15,000 nucleotides of DNA from Penaeus vannamei (GCF_042767895.1 NC_091550.1:26423269-26438268); one strand, 5' to 3'; counted from the first letter of the stretch, positions 1 through 10,341 are shown. Notes: generated from the letters alone by a model not told the origin. A program made the numbers and translations.

Positions 1-129
1 TAAAAATAGTTATAATGACGAAAATAGCTATAATAATGAGCATAATAATTATAACTGCAATCATGATGATAATAATGATGATAATCATGATAACGACTAC
101 ATTGATAATAATCATAAAATAATGACAGA
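1..129 (+). repeat. partial satellite body (left edge)
   Basis: The 3' part of a monomer body cut by the window edge: AAAATAGTTATAATG-like sequence, the second ACTGCAAT motif near 55, and ATR triplets. It runs directly into AATGACAGAAAGTCG, skipping the usual CCAGTCC-to-CCCAAAAG part of the next core. The same join occurs at 3721. Confidence 0.85.
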
Positions 130-665
130 AAGTCGAAAAATGATAAAATCTAGCGTATATCAGCCTTACTAGAGAAACCTCGAAAAAAAACTTTTTCGCT
201 TTTAATTGGTAATTATGAGGATTTTAACATTAATACAGGTAATTGTGATGATTTTCATGATAATTCTTTCATTATATACAATAATGATGATAATTATGAT
301 GATAATGACAATGATAATGGCAATAATAATGATAATAATAATAAAATCATAATTATAATGATAATTTTGATAATAACTGCAATGATAACAATAGTCAACT
401 CTATTCCAATCATTTTCATACTAATAATGACAAGAGAAATAATAATATCATTATCATTATTATAATTATGACTATTGTCATTATTATTTCTAAAATTATC
501 GTTATTGCTCATATTATTATAAAATTAGTTATAATGATGAAAATTAGACAAATAATCATTAGAACTGCAATAATGATGATAGTAATGATCATAATAAATT
601 ACTATAATTTTGATAATCTCAGAGATAATGACAGTAATGACAATAATGATGATAATAATTATTAT
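130..665 (+). repeat. satellite monomer M1
   Basis: The core is 5'-truncated and starts at AAGTCGAAAAA. Hairpin CGA-A-run/CTTTTTCG lies at 181-198. The post-core is the GGTAATTATGAGGA type with ATAATTCTTTCATT. The body is complete with both ACTGCAAT-like motifs, the second written GAACTGCAATAATG near 561. Confidence 0.88.
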
Positions 666-1431
666 CCAGTGCATTTATAATGAAATAAAGGCCAAAAGTA
701 ATAAAATCCCAAAAGTAAAAAAATCGGCAAAATCTGGCCTTATGAGGGAAACGTCGAAAAAAAAACTTTTTCGCTTTTTATTGGTAATTATGAGGATTTT
801 AATATTAATTCAGGTAATTGTGATGAGTTTCATGATAATTTCTTCATTATATACAATAATGATGATAATTATGATGATAATGACATTGATAATGATAATA
901 ATGATAAAATCATAATTATAATGATATTTTTCATAATTACTGCAATAATAGTAATAATCAACTTTATTCCAATATTTTTCATACTAATAATGACAATAGA
1001 AATAATAACATCATTATCATTGTCATCATAAATATTACCATTGTCATTATTATTTATAAAATTACCATTATTGCTATTATCATTATAAAAAATATTTATA
1101 ATGAAAATTGCTATAATAATTAGCATAATAATAATTATAATTACTGCAATAATAGCAATAATCAACTCTATTCCAAGAATTTTCAGACAAATAATTACAA
1201 TAGAAATAATAATAACATTATCATTGTCATTATAATTATTACTGTTGTCACTAGTATTTCTAAAATTATTTTTGCAATTATCATTATAAAAATAGTTATG
1301 ATGATGAAAATAGCTATAATTACCATAATAATCATTATAACTGCATGATGATAATCATGATGATAATGACTATAATAATAATAGTCATAAAAAATGCAAG
1401 TAATGATAATAATGATGATAATAATTATTAT
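666..1431 (+). repeat. satellite monomer M2, with internal duplication
   Basis: Longest monomer (766 bp). The core starts CCAGTGCATTTATAATG and has hairpin 755-773. It lacks GCGTATTACA and carries variants shared with M10: TTTTAATATTAATTC, ATAATTTCTTC, GACATTGATAATG and CATCATAAATATTACC. The body section between the two ACTGCAATAAT motifs is present twice: ACTGCA occurs at 939, 1143 and 1340 instead of twice. This looks like unequal exchange or slippage at that motif. Confidence 0.9.
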
Positions 1432-1983
1432 CCAGTATATTTATTATGAAATAAAGTCAAAATGTAATAAAATCCCATAAGTCGAAAAAACGGCAAAATC
1501 TAGCGTATTACAGCCTTTCTGAGAGAATCGTCGAAAAAAAACCTTTTTCGCTTTTTATTGCTAATTATGAGAATTTTATTATTAATTCAGGCAATTGTGA
1601 TGATTTTCATGACAATTCCTTCATTATATACAATGATAAAATCATAATTATAATGATGATTTTGATAATTACTGCAATAATAGCAATAATCAACTTTATT
1701 CCAATAAGTTTCATACTAATAATGAAAATAGAAATAATAATAACCTCATTATCATTGTCATTATAATTATTACTTTTGTTACTAGTATTTCTAAAATTAT
1801 CATTATTGCTATTATCATTATAAAAATAGTTATAATGATGAAAATAGCTTTAATAATTAGCATAATAATAATTACAACTGCAATATTGATGATAATAATG
1901 ATAATCATGATAATAATGACTATAATAATAATAATCATAAAAATAATGACAGTCATGATAATAATGATGATAATAATTATTAT
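1432..1983 (+). repeat. satellite monomer M3
   Basis: Core CCAGTATATTTATTATG with hairpin 1532-1550. The post-core is of the GCTAATTATGAGAA / CAGGCAATTG / CATGACAATTCC subtype shared with M4 and M6. The first ATR block is deleted: TATACAATGATAAAATCAT near 1628 joins sequences normally about 60 bp or more apart. Confidence 0.88.
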
Positions 1984-2544
1984 CCAGTATATTTATTATG
2001 AAATAAAGTCCAAAAGTAATAAAATCCCATAAGTCGAAAAAACGGCAAATTCTAGCGTATTACGGTATTTTGCGAGAAATGTCGAAAAAAAACCATTTTC
2101 GCTTTTTATTGCTAATTATGAGAATTTTAACATTAATTCAGGCAATTGTGATGATTTTCATGACAATTCCTTCATTATATACAATAATGATGATAATTAT
2201 GATGATAATGACAATAATAATGGCAATAATAATGATAATAATCATAAAATCATAATTCTAAGGATAATTTTGATAATTTCTGCAATAATAGCTATAATCA
2301 ACTCTATTCCAATAATTTTCAAACTAATAATGAAAATAGAAATAATAATAACATCATTATCATTGTCATGATATTTATTACTAATGCCATTGTTATATCT
2401 AATATTATAATTATTGCTATTATCATTATAAAAATAGTTATAATAATGAAAATGGCTATAATCATTAGCATAATCATCATTATAACTGCAATAATGATAA
2501 AATCATAAAATAATGACACTAATGCTAATTATGATAAATATTAT
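1984..2544 (+). repeat. satellite monomer M4
   Basis: Core CCAGTATATTTATTATG with hairpin 2083-2101, whose arms are shortened to CGAAAA/TTTTCG. GCTAATTATGAGAA subtype, like M3 and M6. M3 and M4 share TTATTATG in place of TTATAATG, so this adjacent pair is closely related. Confidence 0.88.
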
Positions 2545-3177
2545 TCAGTCCATTTATAATGAAATCAAGGCTAAAAGTAATAAAATCCCTAAAGGCGAAA
2601 AAAAAACTGCAAAATCTAGCGTATTACAGCCTTATGATATAAACATCGAAAAAAAAAACTTTTTCGCTTTTTATTGGTAATTGTGAGGATTTTAACATTA
2701 ATTCAGGTAATTTTGATGATTTTCATGATAATTCTTTCATTATATACAATAATGATAGTTATGATGATAATTATAATGATAATGACAATAATGATGATAA
2801 TAAAATCATAATTATAATGATAATTTTGATAATTAGTGCAATAATAGCAATAATCAACTCTATTCTAATAATTTCCATGCTAGTAATGACAATAGAAATG
2901 ATAATAACATCATTATCATTGTCATTATAATTATTACTATTGTCATTATCATTTCTAAAATTATCATTATTGCTATTATCATTATGAAAATAGTTATAAT
3001 GATGAAAATAGCTATAATGTTTAGCATAATAATCATTATAACTGCAATAATGATGATAATGATGATAAACATGATGATAAGGACTATAATGATAATAATC
3101 ATGATGATAATGACTATAATGATAAAAATCATAAAAATAATAACACTAATGATAATAATGATGATAACACTTATTAT
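2545..3177 (+). repeat. satellite monomer M5
   Basis: The core starts TCAGTCCATTTATAATG and has hairpin 2647-2666. The post-core is the GGTAATTGTGAGGA type with ATAATTCTTTC. It has a full-length body with a long ATR block before the next core. Confidence 0.88.
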
Positions 3178-3728
3178 CCAGTCCATTTATAATGAAATAG
3201 AGGCCAAAAGTAATAAAATCCCATAAGTCGAACGGCAAAATATAGCGTATTGAGAGAAACGTCGAAAAAAAACAATTTTTCGCTTTTTATTGCTAATTAT
3301 GAGAATTTTAACATTAATTCAGGCAACTGTGATGATTTTCATGACAATTCCTTCATTATATACAATAATGATGATAATTATGATGATAATGACAATAATA
3401 ATGGCAATAATAATGATAATAATTATAAAATCATAATTATAATGATAATTTTGATTACTGCGATAATAGCAATAATCAACTCTATTCCAATGAATATCAT
3501 ACTAATCATGACAATAGAAATAATAATATCATTATCATTGTCATTATAATGATTACTATTGTCATTATTATTTCTAAAATTATCATTATTTCTATTATCA
3601 TTATAAAAATAGTGATGAAAATAGCTCTAATAATGAGTATAATAATTATCATAACTGTAATAATGATGATAATAATGATGATAGTGATGATAATGACTAT
3701 ATTGATAATAATCATAAAATAATGACAG
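3178..3728 (+). repeat. satellite monomer M6
   Basis: Core CCAGTCCATTTATAATG. The AAAAAC before CGGC and the CAGCC block are partly lost (AAGTCGAACGGC, GCGTATTGAGAG). Hairpin 3263-3282; GCTAATTATGAGAA subtype. Its 3' end runs into the truncated next core at AATGACAGAAAGTCG (3721). Confidence 0.88.
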
Positions 3729-4236
3729 AAAGTCGAAAAAACGACAAAATCTAGCGTATTACAGCCTTATGAGAGAAACGTCAAAAAACCTTTATCGCTT
3801 TTTATTGGCAACTATGAGGATTTTAACATGAACTCAGGTAATTGTGGTGATTTTCATGATAATTCTTTCATTATATACAATAATGATAATAATTATGATG
3901 TTAATGATAATTATGATTATAACATCTTATTGATAATGACAATAATAATGATAATAATGATAAAATCATAATTATAATGATAATTTTGATAACTGTTATA
4001 AGAACAATAATCAACTCTATTTCAATTATTTTCATGCTAATATTGACACTAGAAATAATAATAACATCATTATCATTGTCATGTTAATTATTAATGTTGT
4101 CATTATTATTTCTAAAATTATCATTTTTTGCAATCATTATAAAAATAGTTATAGTGATGAACATAGCTGTAAGAATGAGTATAATAATTATTATAACTGC
4201 AATAATGATGATAATAATGATGATAATAATTATTAT
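3729..4236 (+). repeat. satellite monomer M7 (5'-truncated core)
   Basis: The core begins at AAGTCGAAAAAACG with the same upstream loss as M1. The hairpin is decayed: TCAAAAAACC then TTTATCG near 3781-3797. The post-core shares ATAATTCTTTCATT with M1. The body includes a variant GATAACTGTTATAAGAAC where ACTGCAATAATAGC is expected, and AGCTGTAAGAATGAG near 4166, a variant that recurs near 6836. Confidence 0.87.
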
Positions 4237-4840
4237 CCAGTCCATTTATAATGAAATAAAGGCCAAAAGTAATAAGATCCCAAAACTCGAAAAAACGGCA
4301 AAATATAGCGTATTAGAGCCTTATGAGAGAAACGTCGAAAAAAAAACTTTTTCGCTTTTTATTGGTAATTATGAGGATCTTAACATTAATTCAGGTAATT
4401 GTGATGATTTTCCTGATAATTCCTTCATTATATACAATAATGATGATAATTATTATATTAATAATATTGATAATGACAATGATAATGATAATAATTATAA
4501 AATCATAATTATAATGAGATTTTTGATAATTACTGCAATAATAGCAATAATCAACTCTATTCCAATAATTTTCATACTAAAAATGACAATAGAAATAATA
4601 TTAACATCATTATCATTGTCATTATAATTATTACTATTGTCATTATTATTTCTAAAATTGTCATTATTGCTATTAGCATTATAAAAATGGGTATAATGAA
4701 AATGGCTAAAATAATAAGCATGATAGTCATTATAACTGCCATAATAATGATAATAATGATGATAATCATGATGATAATGACTATAATGATAATAATCATA
4801 AAAAAATGACAGTAATGATAATGATGATAATAATTATTAT
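4237..4840 (+). repeat. satellite monomer M8
   Basis: Full-length core CCAGTCCATTTATAATG with hairpin 4336-4354, GGTAATTATGAGGA type. The body has a good internal inverted repeat with arms around 4579-4599 and 4627-4647, where AATGACAATAG pairs with CTATTGTCATT. Confidence 0.88.
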
Positions 4841-5438
4841 GCATTCCATTTAAAATTATATAAAGGCCAAAGGTAATAAAATCCCAAAAGTCGAAAAAAC
4901 GGCAAAACCTATCACAGACTTTTGAGAGAATCGTCGAAAAAAAACTTTTTCGGTATTTATTGGTAATTATGAGGATTTTAACATTAATTCAGGTAATTGT
5001 GATGATTTTCATGATAATTCCTTCACTATATACAATAATGATGATAATTATGATGATTAGGACAATGATAATGACAATAATAATGATGATAAGGATAAAA
5101 TCATAATTATAATGATAATTTTGATAATTACTGCAATAATACCAATAATCAACTCTATTGCAATAATTTTCATACTAATAATGGCAATACAAATAATAAT
5201 AACATCATTATCACTGTCATTATAATTATTACTATAGTCATTATTATTTCTAAAATTATTATTATTGCTATTATCATTATACAAATAGTTATAATGAAAA
5301 AAGCTATGATAATTAGCATAATAATCATTGTAACTGCAATAATGATGATAATAATGATAATCATGATGATATTGACTATAATGATAATAATCATAAAAAT
5401 AAAGACAGTAATGATATAATGATGATAATAATTATTAT
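4841..5438 (+). repeat. satellite monomer M9
   Basis: The core starts GCATTCCATTTAAAATT. The TCTAGCGTATTACAGCC block is replaced by CCTATCACAGAC, a variant also seen in M14. Hairpin 4935-4952. The body is complete. Confidence 0.86.
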
Positions 5439-5933
5439 CCAGTCCATTTATAATGAAATAAAGGCCAAAAGTAATAAAATCCCAAAAGTCGAAAAACAGC
5501 AAAATCTAGCCTTTTGAGAGAAACGTCGAAAAAAAACTTTTCGCTTTTTATTGGTAATTATGAGGATTTTAATATTAATTCAGGTAATTGTGATGATTTT
5601 CATGATAATTTCTTCATTATATACAATAATGATGATAATCATGATGATAATGACATTGATAATGATAATAAAATCCTAATGACAATAGAAATAATAATAA
5701 CATCATTATCATTATCATCATAAATATTACCATTGTTATTATTATTTCTAAAATTACCATTATTGCTATTATCATCATAAAAAGTATTTATAATGAAAAT
5801 GGTTATAATAATTATCATAATAATAATTATAACTTGAAAAATAATGATCATGATGCTAATGACTATAATAATAATAATCATATAAATAATGACAGTAATG
5901 GTAATAATTATAATAATTATTATCTAGTCCATT
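5439..5933 (+). repeat. satellite monomer M10 (body deletion)
   Basis: The core starts CCAGTCCATTTATAATG, has hairpin 5527-5543 and lacks GCGTATTACA. It carries the M2 variant set. The first ACTGCAATAATAGC and CTCTATTCC section is deleted: near 5665 AATAAAATCC joins TAATGACAATAG. Confidence 0.87.
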
Positions 5934-6469
5934 TAATTGAAATAAAGGCCAAAAATAATAAAATCCCATAAGTGGAAAAAACGGCAAAATCTAGCGAATT
6001 ACAGCCTTTTGAGAGAAATTTTTATTCGTAATTATCAGGATTTTAACATTAATTCAGGTAATTGTGATGGTTTTCATGATAATTCATTCTTTATATACAA
6101 TAATGATGATAATGACAATGATAATGACAATAATGATAAAATCATAATTATAATGATAATTTTCATAATTCCTGCAATAATAGCAATAACCAACTCTATT
6201 CCAATAATTTTCATACTAATAATGACAATAGAAATAATAACATCATTATCATTGTCATTATAACTATTAGTAATGTCACTAGTATTTCTAAAATTATCAT
6301 TTTTGCTATTATCAATATAAAAATAGTTATAATGATGAAAATAGCTATGATAATTAGCATAATAATCATTATAACTGCAATAATGATGATAATGATGATG
6401 CTGATACATGACTATAATGATAATCAAAATGATAATGACAGTAATGATAATAATGATGATAATACTTAT
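5934..6469 (+). repeat. satellite monomer M11 (hairpin lost)
   Basis: The core starts CTAGTCCATTTAATTG. The CGTCGAAAAA...CTTTTTCGC hairpin is missing and GAGAGAAATTTTTATTCG (about 6010-6028) stands in its place. The post-core and body are otherwise typical. Confidence 0.85.
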
Positions 6470-6967
6470 TAAAGACTTTTGAGAGAAACATCGAAAAAAA
6501 ATCTTTTTCGCTTTTTATTGGTAATTGTGAGGATTTTAACATTAATTCGGGTAATTGTGATGATTTTCATGATAATTCCTTCATTATATACAATAATGAT
6601 GATAATTATGATGATAATGACAATGATAATGACAATAATAATTATAGTAATGATAAAATCATAACTATAATGATAATTTTGATAATTACTGCAATAATAG
6701 CAATAATCAACTCTATTCCAATAATTTTCATACTAATAATGACAATCATTATGATTATTACTATTGTCATTATTATTTCTAAAATTATCATTTTTGCTAC
6801 TATCATTATAAAAATAGTTATAATGATGAAAATAGCTGTAAGAATGAACATGATAATCATTATAACTGCATTATTGATAATAATAATGATGATAATCATG
6901 ATAACGACTATAAAGAATAATCATAAAAAATGACAATAATGACAATAATGATGATAATAATTATTAT
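6470..6967 (+). repeat. satellite monomer M12 (5'-truncated core)
   Basis: The core begins at AAAGACTTTTGAGAG, so everything from CCAGTCC to TAGCGT is absent. Hairpin 6492-6510. The body lacks the AGAAATAATAATAACATCATTATC section: near 6742 AATGACAAT runs into CATTATGATTATTAC. Confidence 0.86.
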
Positions 6968-7370
6968 CCAGTCCATTTATAATGAAATAAAGGCCAAAAG
7001 TAATAAAATCCCAAAAGTCGAAAAAACGGCAAAATCTAGTGTATTGCAGCCTTTTGAGAGAAACGTCGAAAAAAAACCTTTCGCTTTTTATTGGTAATTA
7101 TGAGGATTTTAACATTAATTCAGGTAATTATACAAATTTTCATGATAATTCCTTCATTATATACAATAATGATGATAATTATGATGATAATGACAATAAT
7201 GATAAAATCATAATTATTATGATAATTTTGATAATTACTGCGATAATAGCAATAAGCAACTCTATTCCAATAATTATCATACTAATAATGACAATAGAAA
7301 TAATATCATTATCATTGTCATTATAATAAATTACTATTGTCATTATTATTTCTAAAATTATCGTTTTTGC
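6968..7370 (+). repeat. satellite monomer M13 (3'-truncated body)
   Basis: Full core CCAGTCCATTTATAATG with GTCG motifs at 7017 and 7065 and hairpin 7067-7083. The body stops after the ATY block (AAAATTATCGTTTTTGC) and joins TTATCACAGAC of the next core at about 7370. The second ACTGCAATAAT and the final ATR block are missing. Confidence 0.86.
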
Positions 7371-7916
7371 TTATCACAGACTTTTGAGAGAAACGTAAAA
7401 AAAAAACAAACGTTTTTTCGCTTTTTATTGGTAATTATGAGGATTTTAACATTTATTCAGGTAATTGTGATGATTTTCATGATAATTCCTTCATTATATA
7501 CAATAATGATGATAATTATGATGTTAATGACAATGATAATGACAATAATAATGATAATAATGATTAAATCATAATTATAATGATAATTTTGACAATTACT
7601 GCAATAATAGCAATAATCAACTCTATTCCAATAATTATCATACTAATAATGACAATAAAAATAATAATAACATCATTATCATTATCATTATAATTATTAC
7701 TATTGTCATTATTATTTTTAAAATTATCATAATTGCTTTTATCATTATAAAAATAGTTATAATGATGAAATTACCTATAATAATTAGCATAATAATCATT
7801 ATAACTGCAATAATGATGATAATAATGATGATAATTATAATTATAATGACTATAATTATAATGATAATAATCATAAAAATAATGACAGTAATGATAATAA
7901 TGATGATGATAATTAT
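7371..7916 (+). repeat. satellite monomer M14 (5'-truncated core)
   Basis: The core begins TTATCACAGACTTTTGAGAG, like M9. The hairpin region (about 7394-7420) is expanded and altered, with a long A-run, CAAACG and TTTTTTCGC. The rest is a typical complete body. Confidence 0.86.
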
Positions 7917-8510
7917 CCAGTCCATTTATAATGAAATTAAGGCGAAAAGTAATAAAATCCCATAAGTCGAAAAAAGGCAAAATCTAGCGTATTACAGCTC
8001 TATGAGAAAAACGTCGAAAAAACCTTTTTCGCTTTTTATTAGTAATTATGAGGATTTTAACATTAATTCAGGTAATTGTGATGATTTTCATGATAATTCC
8101 TTCATTATATAAAATAGTGATGATGATTATGATGGAAATGACAATGGTAATGACAATAATAATGATAATAATGACAAAATAATTATAATGATGATTTTGA
8201 TAATCACTGCAATAATAGCAATAATCAACTCTATTCCAGTGATTTTCATACTAATAATGACAATAGAAATGGTAATATCATTATCATTGTCATTATGATT
8301 ATTACTATTGTCATTATTATTTCTAAAATTATCATTATTGCTATTATCATTATAAGAATAGTTATAATGAAAATAACTATAATAATTAGCATAATAATCA
8401 TTATAACAGCAATAATGATAATAATGATGATAATCATGATGATAATGACTACAATGATAATATTTAAAAAAATAATGACTAATAATAATAATGATGATAA
8501 TAATTATTAT
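7917..8510 (+). repeat. satellite monomer M15
   Basis: Full core CCAGTCCATTTATAATG with hairpin 8015-8031. The post-core reads AGTAATTATGAGGA. Complete body with both ACTGCAATAAT-like motifs; the second is written AACAGCAATAATG. Confidence 0.88.
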
Positions 8511-8952
8511 CCAGTCCATTTATAATGAAATGAAGGCCAAAAGTTATGAAAGTCGAAAAAAACGGCAAAATATAGCGTATGATATGATGTTAATGACAAT
8601 AATAATGATAAAATCATAATTATAATGATAATTTTGATAATTACTGCAATAAGAGCAATAATCAACTCTATTCCAAAAATTTTTCATACTAATAATGACA
8701 ATAGAAATAATAATAACACCATTATCATTGTCATTATAATTATTAATATTGTCATTATTATTTCTAAAATTATCATTATTGCTATTATCATTATAAAATT
8801 AGTTATAATGATGAAAATAGCTATAAAAATTAGCATAATAATCATTATAACTGCAATTATGATGATAAGAATGATCATAATAAATGACTATAATGATAAT
8901 AATCATAAAGATAATGACAGTAATGATAATAATGATGATAATAATTATTATA
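8511..8952 (+). repeat. satellite monomer M16 (internal deletion, last forward unit)
   Basis: Core CCAGTCCATTTATAATG with a single GTCGAAAAAAACGG. It breaks at AGCGTAT (about 8580) and joins GATATGATGTTAATG. The hairpin and post-core (roughly 150 bp or more) are therefore missing. The body is typical and ends at the orientation switch in AATAATTATTAT. Confidence 0.87.
8691..8759. repeat. internal inverted repeat of the satellite body (clearest copy)
   Basis: The left arm 8691-8711 (AATAATGACAATAGAAATAAT) pairs with the right arm 8739-8759 (ATTATTAATATTGTCATTATT) with two mismatches over 21 bp and a 27-bp spacer. The same arms recur at the ATR/ATY switch in many monomers, for example about 4579-4647. 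Confidence 0.85.
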
Positions 8953-9190
8953 TTTAATGTCATAATTATCATAATTACTGTTATGATTATCATTATTATT
9001 GTCATCATTAATGGGATTATCATGAAAATCATCATAATTAGCAGAATTCTTGCTGAAATCATCATAAATATCCTTTAAACTGGAAAAAAGGATTTTTCGA
9101 CCATTCTCTCAAAAGATTACTAGATTTTGCTATTTTTTTCGACTTTTCCGATTTTTTTTTACTTCTAGCCTTTTTCCATTATGGATAGCC
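8953..9190 (-). repeat. inverted satellite monomer N1 (short)
   Basis: Core at 9073-9190, running on the + strand from CTTTAAACTGG to ATTATGGATAGCC, with a hairpin-like GGAAAAAAGG/ATTTTTCG. The monomer body is cut short at the orientation switch, leaving only about 120 bp beyond the core. Confidence 0.85.
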
Positions 9191-9786
9191 TTCATAATTA
9201 TCATTATCCTCCGTATTATCATTATTGCCATTGATATCATCATTAATATCATTATTGCCATTAATATCATCATTATTATCATTATTGCCATTAATATCAT
9301 CGTTATTATCATTATAGTAATGATCGCCATAATTCCCCCTAATATAATCATTGTAATAGTTATTATCTTAATCATTAATGTCATTTTCATCATTATAACT
9401 TTTTCTTATATTGATAATTTTAGAAATAATAACGACAATAATAATAGTTATAATAACAATAATAGCGATATTATGAGTATTTCTATTATTATCTTTATTA
9501 TCATTATCGTCATTATTATTTTTATCATAATGAAAAATATTAGAATATTGCTGATTATTGCTATTATTGCATGAATTACGCAAATTATCATTATAATTAT
9601 CATTTTTTTATAATTATCATAATTAATGTCATAATTATCATTATTGTCATTATTAATGGCATTATCATCAAAATCATTATGATTAGCAGAATTATTGCTA
9701 AAATCATCATAATTATCCTTTAAACTCGAAAAAGGGGTGGGGAGTCGACTTTTCTCTGAAAAGACTTTTTCATTATGGATGGGCTT
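9191..9786 (-). repeat. inverted satellite monomer N2 (reduced core)
   Basis: Core at 9718-9786: CTTTAAACTCGAAAAAGG, GAGTCGACTTTTCTCTG, then directly TTTTTCATTATGGATGGGC. The CTAGATTTCGCCG and CTTTTGGG segments are missing. The body contains three copies of a 30-bp subrepeat at 9221-9310 and an ACGCAAATTATC motif near 9579. Confidence 0.86.
9221..9310. repeat. 30-bp tandem repeat, three copies
   Basis: Three consecutive 30-bp units at 9221-9250, 9251-9280 and 9281-9310. Each begins ATTATTGCCATT and continues with ATATCATC and a final TATC. They differ at only a few positions (GATATC/AATATC, TAATATC/TATTATC, one CG). A local expansion inside the body of N2. Confidence 0.93.
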
Positions 9787-10341
9787 TATCATTTTTATCA
9801 TCATTATTATCATTATTGCCAATAATATGATCATTATTGTCATTCTAGTAATTATCGCCATAATTGCCCTTAATATAATAATTATTATAGTTATCATTTT
9901 AATTATTAATGTCATTTACATCATTATAACTATTTTTATAATGATAATAACGGTAATGATAATTTTAGACATAATAACAACAATAATAATAATTATAATA
10001 ATAATAAAAGCGATATAATGATTATTTCTATTATTATTTTTATTGTCATTGTTATTAACAAGAAAATCATTAGAATATTGTTGATTATTGCAATTATTGC
10101 ATTAATAACGCAAATTATCATTATAATTATGATTTTATTATAATTATCAAAGTTAATGATATAATTATCATTATTATTGTCATTATTGTCATTATTAATT
10201 GCAGAAATTTTGCTAAAATCATCATAATTTTCATTTAAACTCGAAAAGGGTTTTTTTTCCCGATTATTTTCTCAAACGGCTATATGTCGGTAGATTTCGC
10301 TGTTATTTCGACGCTGTTATTTTTTAATTATGGATGGGCTT
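9787..10341 (-). repeat. inverted satellite monomer N3
   Basis: Core at 10233-10341: TTTAAACTCGAAAAGGG, a T-run with CCCG, TAGATTTCGCTG, ATTATGGATGGGC. The core contains GTCGGTAGATTTCGCTG followed by TTATTTCGACGCTG, a local rearrangement of the usual CGCCGTTTTTTCGAC. The body has TTATGATTTTATTATAATTATC and ACGCAAATTATC. Confidence 0.87.

Larger units (their letters stand above)
1..8952 (+). repeat. AT-rich satellite array, forward-orientation half
   Basis: Tandem array of about 16 monomers, mostly 500-630 bp. Each monomer is a core followed by a long body of ATN triplets. The cores carry CCAGTCCATTTATAATG, AAAGTCGAAAAAACGG, TCTAGCGTATTACAGCC, GAGAGAAACGTCG, an A-run/T-run hairpin and TTATTGGTAATTATGAGG. 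Within the body the order is an ATR-rich block, ACTGCAATAATAGC, CTCTATTCCAATAATTTTC, an ATY-rich block, AAAAATAGTTATAATG, a second ACTGCAATAAT and another ATR block. The repetition is directly visible. Function is unknown; a heterochromatic or other structural satellite is an inference. The array continues beyond the left edge. Confidence 0.95.

Noticed and set aside
130..8580. Regularly spaced cores resembling a CRISPR array
   Set aside because: The units are about 500-630 bp, the intervals are themselves related repeats and not unique spacers, there are no cas genes, and the neighbouring LINE is eukaryotic.
130..8580. Core motif as a CENP-B box or centromere marker
   Set aside because: TTCGCTTTTTATTGG and neighbouring sequence do not fit the TTCGNNNNANNCGGG pattern, so centromere function is not supported by sequence.
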